Shown in pieces: positions 1 to 11,100 of a stretch of DNA of 64,000 bases. Source of the stretch: Danio rerio (taxonomy: Eukaryota > Chordata > Actinopteri > Cypriniformes > Danionidae); assembly GCF_049306965.1 (NCBI RefSeq), contig NC_133180.1:26674501-26738500 (forward strand), given 5' to 3'. The position numbers and the translations under genes are program-made. The notes below the pieces were generated by a model. It made no database searches, had not been told where the DNA came from, and saw nothing but the letters and a program-made list of their open reading frames with translations. Numbering within the stretch: the first letter of the stretch is position 1; each line of letters opens with the position of its first letter.

Positions 1-984
1 TTTTACAGTGTAAGTTAATAATGTTCTAACTTAATTTTTATAGGTTACACGGGCTGTTTTAAGTCAGTTTAACGTAATATAAGTTCAATAGACTGATAAG
101 GTTAATTGGATTTTGCTTAACTAGTATTTTTTAGAGTGTGATAACTCTTATCCTAAAATGTAAATTATATCTATATTGTTGTTTACATGCATACACAGCT
201 TCTGAAAAATAAATAATATATGTCTGAAATCATTTAAATCTGATTTTTTTATTTATTATTTAATAAATGTTTGGTTAAAATAATAAATTAATGCATGCAT
301 GTTTTTTCTCCATGCATTTACATTACTCCCCTGGCATCCCAGCTTTGTGCAAAGTCTCAAAAACCTTTTTTAGAAGCAAAATCTTCGACTGTACAACCAG
401 TGTACATCTGGTGCTGAAGGAAGGCACACTAAGTTCCTGCCACATCGACACCGCCTTCATCTGAAGCTCACAACACCATTGGATGCCCTGCCTGTCAATC
501 ACACGCTGCCTAGGTGATTCCTGGTAGAGCATTCAAAGCGTCGCTCTCCAGCAGCGCGTCCAATCAGCGGCGAGGTTCAAGATGACACCTTGGGATTCCG
601 CGAAGTAGTTTCTTTCAGATGGGAACAGCAAACAGCGGCACAGACATACAGTTGACGCACTTATGAGGGAAGAAGGGGATGACAGTACGCAGTAGTTCCA
701 CGCTGTCTCGTGAGGCTAATACAAGATTGGGAATAAGCACCTAGGATGTCCCTTCGATAACTTGTGCATGTAGACACAAGAAACACAAGCTTTTATCCTA
801 CTTTTGGACACTCTTTCATCCAAGTCACATTGGGAACGACACGAGTAGGCGTGAAACCACGTTTTCTGGAGTCTGCTGAATCCCGATGCGCAGATGATGA
901 CAACCCCCCACACTGCCATTTAAGTTTTACTGCTCTTTTACACCGGCTTACTTCTACATTTACAGCACATTTGGGGTGACTACG
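1..984. other. Upstream region and CpG-rich promoter of the KLF gene
   Basis: Bases 1-300 are AT-rich with no gene or recognised repeat. From about 540 the sequence becomes CpG-rich and holds a CCAAT box in the context GTCCAATCAGCGGCG near 560. This is the expected place for the promoter and 5' UTR of the KLF gene starting at 985. I see no convincing TATA box. Short open frames here have no family resemblance. Confidence 0.5.
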
Positions 985-3282
985 ATGACGGACGTAGATA
1001 TTGCAGCAAGGTCCTTGGGGACGGTTTCAAACGTCGAGCGCTCCGACAAACTAACCGGCGAGGAGGGGTCTGAAGAAAGTCAAGAAAGCCGGACTCTGTT
1101 GATGGTCGCAATGATTCTGCTGGACTTAAACCAGTGCATACCGAGCGGCATCAGCGCCAAGCGAATAGTGGACAGTGATGCGGAGAATCGGGAGAACCGG
1201 GAGAAGTGCAAACAGACTGCGGGCAGGGTTAAAAGGACACGGAAGCGCGACCGACTGCACGCATCCGCGGAGAAAAGACACTGCTGCCCGTATGCAGGCT
1301 GTGGTAAAATATACGGCAAGTCTTCCCATCTGAAGGCGCACTTCAGGGTTCACACCGGTAAGACACGAGCGCAGTTGGATCATGATTGTGTTTGTGTGTA
1401 CGATTAATTAAACTAACTAAATGCAGTAACTCGACTGGGGTTGTTGGCGTGTCTGGCACGCGTTCTGCGCTTCTCGGGAACGCTTTGGGTTTCAGGAACT
1501 GCCACTCATGTAGCGGTGGGTGTAACCGCGGGCGGAGCGCTCAAGGGTACACATGAGGGTGGAACAGAACACGGTGTTACTAATCAGAGTGTGAGCAAAC
1601 ATGTTGCTTAGTCCACATATTGTTACGCAGGACACCATAGTTGCGTAATCGTGTGGATATAAGAAAATACTTGCGTAGCTCGTCTTGTGTCCAGGCTTGA
1701 TGTTTATTAGGATCAATATCGAGAATTAAATTAAGTGTTGTGACCTCATGTGGGTTGATATGCATGTTAGGACATTGCATTGTATTCAGGTAATTAGTAG
1801 TGGTAGTCGTGGTCAGTGGTGCTTGATGATCCGCATACTTCAATGCGACACTCGCTAAAGTAACCGCATATAACCTAACGCAGCACTGACGTCATGCACA
1901 CACACCTCCTGACTCCACAGTTGTAAACATCCGGCACGTGGTGCCGCATTGTTGCCAAGCGCAGCCCCTCCCAGTGCGTTTATCCACAACAGTACACCGA
2001 TAACCTGCGTTTACAAGTTGTCTGTATTTCGATTGTAGGCTGTGAACAGATGGAATAAGTTTGCATGTGTCGTTTATTTTGTTGCAATTTTTTTTTCTGC
2101 GTGGAAGCTAAAATAACAGCAATTGTTGCTGTTACTCATCCTCAGGTCAAGAACTGCAAAAAAAACGTTTGTCAGTAGAACATTAAAGATTTTTAAGTTA
2201 AACCATGGGCCTTGGTTATTCAGAGAAAGCAAGTCAACGGCTACTGGCACTTTGAGAAAAGGAAATCTTTTTAATACATTTCTGAGGTCTATCAAGTGAA
2301 ATGACCAACATGTGCAAGAAACTGAGCATTATTTACAATATCCGCTGCCTCAGCAAATGGTGATCAGTGTGAACACACTATCACATGGTGACATTGTCAC
2401 GACCCAGCAAACAATTTAGTGTTTAATAGACGTATAATAGACTTCTAAACTTAGACAGCTTGGCTAAAAACAGGCTAAACTTGGGCTGTCAGTGAAAATA
2501 TAACAGACATCTAAGAATAGCCCAAAACTAGACTAGTGGTGAAAAAGACAGATTAGACGAACTTTATATGTGTAGTCATTCATTTCTGTTTATTTGATGA
2601 CTAGGCTAGTTTTGACTGATTTTAGATGTCTATTAGATTTTCACTGACAGCCCAAAATTAGCCGTTTTAGCCAAGACGACTATGTTTAGACGTCTATTAG
2701 ACATCTATTAGACATCTTCTAAAACAAAAAAATACTTGCTGGGTAGCCACAGGTAACAAATTTGATTTGTCTGCATTTGTTTTTTGAATTTCTAAGTTTC
2801 ATAAAATGTCAAGAATTCATTTTATAAATAATCATGACTTATAAAATCATGATTATTTTAAAAATCTTTTTAAATTCTTTAATGTTCTAACGGAAAAAAA
2901 GATGTCACTGGAAGGCCAGAGGATGAGTAAAATAAACATCAAATGGTACTTTTTGTTTGAATATCACAGTTAAATTTCTCTCTCTCTCGTTTGTTTATTC
3001 ATAGGTGAGAGGCCCTTTCAGTGTACCTGGCCAGGCTGTGCAAAAAAATTCTCTCGCTCGGATGAACTGACAAGACACTTTCGCACACACACTGGGGAAA
3101 AGCGTTTCATGTGCCCACTTTGTGACAAATGCTTCATGAGAAGCGACCACCTCACCAAACACGCCCGCAGACACGCTGGCTTCCACCCCAGTATGCTCCA
3201 GGGTCACGCCGGGCGAAGAAGACACTCTTCAACATCCACATCCTCCTCTGGCTCCAGCGATCATATGTCTGCTGGTGTTTAA
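985..3282 (+). CDS. Kruppel-like factor, KLF9/13/14/16 subgroup (two coding exons)
   Basis: Nuclear zinc-finger transcription factor expected to bind GC/GT boxes. Coding exons are 985-1357 and 3005-3282, joined at the donor G|GTAAGA and the acceptor ATAG|GT, giving 216 aa. The join falls inside the first finger linker (HTG|ERPF), a common place in this family. Three C2H2 fingers fill the C-terminal half. Finger 1 has C101, C106, H119 and H123 and reads [15 protein letters not shown]. Finger 2 carries [12 protein letters not shown]. Finger 3 carries [12 protein letters not shown]. The N-terminus has [10 protein letters not shown], which resembles the Sin3-interacting helix of KLF9/13, and [11 protein letters not shown], resembling KLF13 VVARILADLNQ. 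A basic stretch ([10 protein letters not shown], 81-90) precedes the fingers. The tail FHPSMLQ with a Ser-rich end is closest to KLF13. The ATG at 985 is chosen because it is the first ATG in frame. The protein is short for the group, so the paralogue is not assigned. Confidence 0.9.
1358..3004 (+). other. KLF intron with a palindromic MITE
   Basis: Single intron of 1.65 kb with GT..AG ends. It is CpG-rich at its 5' side to about 2000. It contains the MITE at 2402-2744. No other gene is seen. Confidence 0.7.
2402..2744. repeat. Palindromic MITE, termini ACCCAGCAA / TTGCTGGGT
   Basis: The left end reads ACCCAGCAAACAA and the right end CTTGCTGGGT. Inside, AGACAGCTTGGCTAAAA and GGGCTGTCAGTGAAAAT recur in inverted order near the other end, so the whole unit can fold on itself. 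A second copy, interrupted by other elements, lies at 58996-60232 inside the bco2-type gene. It has no coding capacity. The DNA transposon superfamily is not certain. Confidence 0.7.
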
Positions 3283-6200
3283 GCATTTTGACTGTCCCTC
3301 CTACCTGACACAACACGTTCAGGAGTCTTTGCTAGTGAGCTGGTGATGTAAGATATCAGGCGTGTTGCGTGATAGAGACAAACAAAATATTCTGAAAACA
3401 AACAATGAATATCACACGTGCAGAAATCCTCAAGCAGGAACAATGAATAATGAACTTTTAATCCGAGGGTTATTTAAAAGTGTCTTTTTTGGCATTTGTT
3501 GGTTCCACAAAGAACCGCCAACATCCATAAAATCTTGCACAAGAAGTCATAGTTAAAAAACAAAACAACATGAGATCTTTAGATTATTGAAATGTTTTTC
3601 ATACAAAAATATTCTCTAAAAAAGATCACTAAAATGTTTTTGGGAATCAAACATTGTTGTTCTATTATATTGCCACAAACAAACAAAGAAACGAAAAACC
3701 TCCCCCAGCATAAAGATTGAATTGATTTCAACACCGAGGAGTAAGCAGATTTTCTGCACAGCCAGCTAACAAAATTACCTCTAAGAACATTTTGATTATG
3801 TTTCCAGAAATGTATATAAAAAATAATGTTCATGATGTTCCCATCTTCCCAGAACATAGCAGAAAGGTTTGTTGGAAACAACTCAGAGTTTTCCTCCTAA
3901 CCAATGGAGACATTTTAGGAACGTTCTGGGAACCAAAAAAGTCTTTGCCAAGTATAATTTCTATTTTATTTTGACAATGTTAAATTCATTTTGTAAATAT
4001 AGCCTACTTTTGAATCTGTTCTGAACAATCTGGTAAGTATAAAAAGGTAAATGTCCAGCTAAAACATTTAAGTCGAAAAAAAAAACGTTTCTGTGTGGAC
4101 AATTTGACAATATTATCCCTTTAACTGCCCTACCAAGAAAAAATGTTTGGATTGGATTTCTTAACTCCTAATGTCACTAGTTAACACACTCAATGCATTT
4201 TCTTTCAAAACATCAAATAATTTAAGAAATATCAAGCTTTACCAAATGGTTGACATGTCAGTTCATGGTAAAATTACCGGAATTAATACATATGCTATGA
4301 AAATCAGAACAATATGAAGTGCAAGACCAATTTATTTAAAGAAATAATCAAAATAAAGCATTTTAGAATACTAAATCATCTTTATTTATTGAAATATGCC
4401 ATAAAATATTTCACATTCTCATTTAACATGTTTTTTTGTTTATTTATTTTTACAATTAAACCAAAATAAAGTGTAGTAGTCCAATAGGATTGTTTGATTG
4501 TTGTTTCCTTTTTTTTTTTTGTAAACCAACAATGCCATTCTTTAAATCATAGGTCTCAAACTCAATTCCTGGAGAGCCGCAGCTCTGCAGTTTTGCACCA
4601 ACCCAATCAAACACAGCTGATCAAACTAATCAAGGTGTTTAGGACTCTTGAACACCTCATCTCCATTATTTGGATCAGCTGTGTTTAATTAGGGTTGGAG
4701 CAAAACTGCAGAGCTGTGACCCTCCAGGAATCGAGTTAAAGACCTATGATTTAAATAACTTTAACAGTCATTATTTAAAAACAGTCAAAATATTGTCAAC
4801 CATTTGGTAGAGCAGGCAGTTAAGGGGATAAAACCGTATAGCGTTGAACAAACCTCCCGGAGTACTGGTTGTTCCAGAATTATAGCCAATGTTCTGTGAA
4901 TGACCTCTGTTAGCTGGGGTTCCGCTGTGACAAGGTAAATTCACTCTTATTTGTTTTCTATGTAAAGATATACGCTGAGTGGTAAAACAAACGCATTTTA
5001 ACGATCTTGTTGAAGTGTCAGATTCTGCAGTGGTCCAATATGGGAAGTGAATGTTTTAAAAACACAGCTATGAATGTTCTTTAGTGTTGTTTAGTGGGGC
5101 AGCGGTTGACTTCAGTGTTTTGTTTGATTTTGTACAACTGCTAGGTAACTCACTCGAGGTTATCTTGACAACGTGTGAGGTTTTACGCACACAATCACGC
5201 TTTTTTGTGTTTTTTAAGCAATGATAAGTAATTATTTGAATCATTTATGAGGAAGAATGTAACTTATTTACTGTAGACTAGAATATTTTAACAGGGGTGT
5301 TCGTTTTTCATTAGTGTGGTTGTGAGGCTCGCTCATTATTATTAGTGGTTTACCACCGCCATCTACAGGTGTTTTCTGTTATAACACAAGGTGAGAGCCG
5401 TGCCTTTAATATCCATATATTGCACAGCTGAACAAATACGATTATTTTCCCCTGCTACCTTTTGGATTTATTAATAGCCTATATAGTATTTACATGCGAG
5501 TAATATATACTTTTTCATCTTCACTTGAGTTAAGAAGTCTTTCCACTGTTCAGCTGTTTACTTGAAATACAAAACAATGTAATTTAAATCTAGATTTAAG
5601 GATCAGCCATTGTGCTTTAAAAGACACAAGCACAGAATTGTACATCACAATCAGTGCGTCTGGTGGATCTTTATTCAGCAACAATTGTACAGTTTTTTTT
5701 ATATTTTATGTTGTGAAAACTGATCAATTTGGCTGTTAATGTCAAGAATTATCTGGTAGTCTGTTTGTTGAACAGGTTGTGAGCTTGAATTCACGACACA
5801 CAGTCATTGTGAAATGCTGAATCTGTGCCTTCTGTTGTGAGGTTTAGCACTCGTGTCTTAGATTGCAGACCGTAGTTAAGATACTGAGTGGTTTACAAAA
5901 GTCTTCTCAGTAGCATAATGTCAATGCTCTATCTGTATATAAACTGTGAGCCACTACCTTTGTACATAAATAATCTGTACTTTTACATCCCTGTCATTTC
6001 TGTAACAATCACAGTCTGGGTTTCCCTACAACTGTAAATGATGTACATAAAGGGTAAATTAAAACAAAGAAAAGTGTAATTCAGATCTGCTTTTATTGAT
6101 ATCACTGAAACCGATAACAACATTGTTAATACATAAATGGACTTCCTCACATAGTCATAACATAAAAACACAGCTTTTGTCCAACAAATGCTCACCTTTG

Positions 6201-6892
6201 AATACGCTTTGAATTGAATACATCAGGTCATCATTACACATTTTAGTCAAAGTTCAAACAGACCAAAAAGTGAGCATGAGCAGCTAAAATGAGAATCGCT
6301 TGCCTTTTGAGATACAGCTTGATCAGGATGGTGTGTAGCGTGTAAAGAGAACACAGAAAATGGCTTTTAAAGCTGAACGAAAGGGGAAGATTTGGAAAAC
6401 AATATAGTGTGTAAACAAACAATGCAGTTTCCTCATTGATAATAATAGATGCAAAGATAGGCCAGGGAATTTGAACATATTAGCAACGTTAACATTCTTA
6501 GTTGAGTTCCAAAGGCTGAAAGAAAACAGTGCTTATAATTTAAACAGCCCATAATGAACTGATTTCCAGTGAAATGCAGTGATCATCAGATATAAATTAG
6601 AAATGACTTTTTCGCACAGTGTAAAATGATTCCAACAACATTCTTTGGTGCCTACTCGTGTGTTATTTATTCTTAATAAAACAATACTTATTGTAAGAAA
6701 GCTAACAAGTGCATTAATTATACAACATGTCTGTGTCTAGGAAACAGAAGAGTATCCTCAAAATGTCTAAACAGCGATTAAATCGTACCCATTGATTGAC
6801 CTATGAAAAACAGAAAGGTCTTTATGTAAGAGATTTATCATCTTTAGTGATAGCTTACTGTGAAAATAATAGTAACACTTTACAATAAGGTT
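3283..6892. other. KLF 3' UTR and AT-rich intergenic sequence
   Basis: AT-rich sequence after the KLF stop. The 3' UTR probably occupies the first part, but several AATAAA motifs occur and the true end cannot be chosen. One palindromic MITE sits at 4541-4752. No further gene is seen. Confidence 0.5.
4541..4752. repeat. Palindromic hAT-like MITE (TCCTGGAG family)
   Basis: The left half runs AAATCATAGGTCTCAAACTC then TTCCTGGAG, and the right half returns as CTCCAGGAA then AGACCTATGATTT. Internal motifs CTGCAGTTTTGC and GCAAAACTGCAG are also inverted. Related copies occur at 28497-28690, 33668-33862 and 47208-47400, so this is an interspersed non-autonomous element rather than a chance hairpin. 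Confidence 0.75.
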
Positions 6893-7258
6893 GTATGCCA
6901 TACCCATTTCACCCTGCAGCCCAACTCACTGAAGCTAATCTATCGGATGAGACGTTAAAACGGAGGTCGTGACTTTCTGTGGTCATTTCAAATCCCATGG
7001 CACTTCTCGTAAAGGACTGAGTTTGGACACCTCTGTTGTAAAGAGTAGGGGTGTAACCCTGGTGTCCTGACCAAATACTCATCATGGCCTCCCAATCATC
7101 CCCATCCATCGAATTGGCTCTATCACTGTCTCTCCGGTCTCCCTCTCCAGATGCTGCACAGTGGTGGTGGTGTGGAGAGACCACCCCCCCTCCATGATTG
7201 TGAAGCGCTTTGGGTGTATGGTCATACACAAATGCGCTATATAAATGCACATTACTTG
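6893..7258 (+). repeat. SINE3-like element (5S rRNA-derived head), internally deleted
   Basis: The 5' end GCCATACCCATTTCACCCT and CACTGAAGCTAA resemble 5S rRNA. The rest of the 5S-like head is missing. The body and tail (GATGAGACGTTAAAA, GTGAAGCGCTTTGGGTGTATGG, GCGCTATATAAATGCACATTACTTG) match, in opposite orientation, the longer copy at 11277-11866. Short open frames across it are repeat shadows. Confidence 0.75.
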
Positions 7259-7893
7259 TACTACTTAATGTGTTTACAACATGAACAAACAACGAACAAT
7301 ACATTTATTACAGCATTCATCAATGTTAATGTTAATTAATACTGCATTAGTAAACGTTAAACTATGATTAACAAATGCTGTACAAGTATTGTTCTCTCTT
7401 AGCTCATGTTGATAAATACATCAACTAGCATTAGCTAATGAAACCTTTTTGTAAAGTCTGACCAATATAACAACAGCCTCGCTAAATAAAACTCCAAATG
7501 ATGGGTTTCTGTGTACACTCTTTTCTCTCACATGTCATATCAAGTGGCGTTTCGAACATGATTCAACAAAATCCACACAGGTGAGAGAGTAAACCAAACA
7601 AAGAGTGTGATGTCCAGGTGCATGCCAGACAAGGCTAACGTTAGCGCTGCAGTACCAATGCACCAACATGCAAGAAATGTTCAACAGAAACAGACCCAAA
7701 TTTAGCCTCAATAGCAGCCACGAACAACAAACATCCAACCAGAACCCGTACGAAAATCAAATCTTACCATAAGGACGACGTTAATGCGATGAGTGCAACA
7801 TAAAAGCAGAGAATCCAGTGGATAAGCTATTTCAAACTCTCTGGAACATCGAGTAGTTTTTTTTTTAATTCACAATTAAAGCAACTTGAATGC

Positions 7894-7899
7894 TTTATT
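7894..7899 (-). terminator. Candidate fam219a poly(A) signal
   Basis: AATAAA on the minus strand about 255 bases past the fam219a stop codon. It is plausible by position only; no transcript evidence is visible. Confidence 0.3.
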
Positions 7900-8152
7900 T
7901 GTTCTACGTTCACTTGTACAGTATAACACAATGCCGGCTAGGAGGTGAAAGTGAGCAGATTCTCCTAGCGCATTAGCAAACAGTGCATATCCTGCCATAG
8001 GAGGAAGCAACCAATAATAATCATATGTTAAGAGTTAATGTGTGTGCGCGTGTGTGTGTGTGTGTTCACATGTTCCTGCTCATTATAATGTTTACTGTAC
8101 ATTTCCTTCTGTAATATTGATTAGATGTGTTATCTGTGGTTATGAAAGGGAT

Positions 8153-11100
8153 TTACTGGATTTGACAAGCGGTGGAGGAGGTGGCCTGGCAGCACATGCA
8201 GGTGGAGTTGACGGATTTGGGCGGTATAAGGTCCAGGTCTTCATCATCGGGGATCTCATCCAGCCTGTATCCGTCTTTCAGCAGCTGGATGTTCAGATCC
8301 TGGTTTATCTGCTGCAGGAAACAACCAACAACATGTGAGGCAGTAACCACCGCTTATAAAGCAGATCAATTAATGAGATTTTTTTTCTTTTTTTCCTGCC
8401 AGTGGTAATTTGATAGATTAATAAGACGACAGGGTTGGTTCAATAGGACGTTTATTGGTTTAATGATTCAACGACACAAGAACAACAGCATGGAAATGAC
8501 TCACAGCAACAACAGATGAGCAGTGGTGACCTTTATAGGAAAATAATGAAAAATTTAAAGGGATAGTTCACCCTGAAATGAAAATTCTCATGTTGTTTAT
8601 CTTTCAAACTGATTTTAAGATCTTTTTTATCAAATCTTATAAATGTTGCTGTAAATAAAACCCTCCCAAAACTCAAACCAAGAAGCTCAATCCAAGTCTT
8701 CTGAAGAGATATGTTTACCTTTTAAATGATGAACAGATTTAATTTAAGCTGTTGTGATTTATATATCAACATAAATAAAAGCTCAATCACACCTGCTAAC
8801 ACATCTAGATGGAGCAAATGTTTTGCAGTAGGGCAAATATATCGCAAACTCAGACGCTTTCTTAACCCAATGAAATATTAAAATGTGATGTCATCTTGTT
8901 CATCAGAAGTAGAAGTGTTGCCATCTAAAAATACGAATTCAATTTATGCACAAAACTGGAAAATTGCATAATAGACATGTGAATAAAGCAACGTTTCCAT
9001 CCAATGAGTCAAAGAGAACAAAATCTTTTCTTATCAAATAAAAAGTCTTAAGCCTCCTTTCCACTGCACACGACAAGTGACAGACCGGAAGTCATTCATT
9101 TCCAATGGAGAGTAGTGCGGGAGCTGTTGGAGTTCCGATCATCTCTGTATGCGGAAAATGTTATTGATGATAATACAGTCACTTACTGCATTCACCATAA
9201 GGCAAAGTAGCACCAACTCACACTAAATACTCAGCTTATGCTAGTTTTGTTGAATAAAATCAGCAAACAATCGAAAAGAAACATGACAACGAGATGCTGT
9301 GCTGCCAAAAACTTGTATTATTGTCGGCTTGTGAAGGAGTTCACAAATGAATCGTTCCCCCCGTCAGTATGAGAAGTGAAAGCAGTAGAGGAGGCGTTTC
9401 AGGACACCAATTAGGTTGAATCTAACAAGGAGGGTAGATAGTACATTTCATACACACAAACACAAGCTTTTTGTCAGGAATGCCTGTGCTATCACTTATC
9501 CATCAATGTAGAAAAGTGATGTAAAATATAATTTTCGTAATTTATAAAAATAATTTAGCATACTGACCTCCAGGAAGACTCCCGATCATAGATGTATGTA
9601 TATATGTGTAATTCTCTGGCTCTAGATGGCCACAGTCTTCCACTGCAGCTTGGTCCCGCATTCATTTCAAAGGAGCGCTACCCTGTACTAAAATGGCGGC
9701 TCTATTGACGCATTCCTTCCAATGGACAACAACAGGGTAGGCGACATCTAATGTATCTATGACAGGTAGCAATGATACAAAATTCTTTCATGAAGCTCTA
9801 TTGGCCGCACAGGCTGATAGGCCCTTTCCAACTGCAAGCCACATGTGATTGGATGCTCAGCAGCCAATGAGCTTGCTCCTCAACATTTAAACACCTTAGT
9901 GTTGTTTGGTTTAGCAATCTGCAAGACGGATCATCCACAAAGAACATCCAAAAGGTAAGAAAAGATAACCTTTTACATTTATCCATGTGCTGTGGCCTGC
10001 TTAATGATTTAAAAGAGCATTTATATGTTTCATATGAAGCTCCATGTATTTAACTTTCGTGTGTGTTAAAATAATATAAGCAACGGTTTATAAAACAGTG
10101 TTTGGTTTTTGATACTGATGTCTTACTTGCTGCTTAAACATTTGACTCGTTCAGCCATTTCAAGAGTAATGTTCCATTAGCTATGGTAAATGTGTCTGGC
10201 AGCACGCCGCTTCAATGATTACCAACTCATCGTCTTTTGAATGAATGCTGTTGTGCAGTATTTGCAGCTAGTGTGTGATGTCAGGGGCTGAACGCAGTCT
10301 TGGGTCTTGTCTTATTTTGGAAACCTAAAACACTTCCGTATCGATCATGCAGTTAAGAGCGTTACATCATTTGAAGCTGTGAAGGACTGCTCTGTGATTC
10401 TTGTGGCTTGTATGTTTGTGAAGTGAGGCAGGATTCAGGATCTGTTTCTACCGTCTCGGTTCCTTTGAACGTCTTGAATGAGTCATTATTAATAATTTAG
10501 TCATTAGTCATTGTTATGAAGTTTAGTTTCCGAATAATTTAGTTTGCTCTTCGCATTGTTAATTTGATTTTGTTTTGTTTTTTTATTTTAATGTTTGGTA
10601 CTTCACTTTGGGAGTGCCGAAGAGTGTTCACATTAAGTGAGCCCAAAGTCACATTGTCTAGTTCACTAAATTTAAGCTGGTCTGCAAATTAGCCAAGGTG
10701 CACATGGTCTAGTACACTAACACTAGCATTAAGCCCATCAGCAAGGTAGCCTAGGCATACATAGTCTAGTTCACTATAGTTTAGCCATACCGCAAGGTAG
10801 CCCAGGCACACATAGATAGTAAAACATGCAGCTTTGCTTTCACATATGACATGCATTTTGGCGATAGATGTGCTCGTTTTGTGGGGTGTTCATTTGTCCT
10901 GTCTCAGTCGGTTTGTGCAGATATATATGCATGTTTGCTTATGCAACAGTTGTTTATACAATAATCAACTTTAATTAGCTTGTGTTGTCTTCATGCTCTC
11001 CCGCTTTGTTGGAGGTCACAAGTGCAGTTGAAGTCAGAATTATTAGTCCCCTTTTGAATGTTTTTTATTATTATTTTTTAAATATTTTCTAAATGATGTT

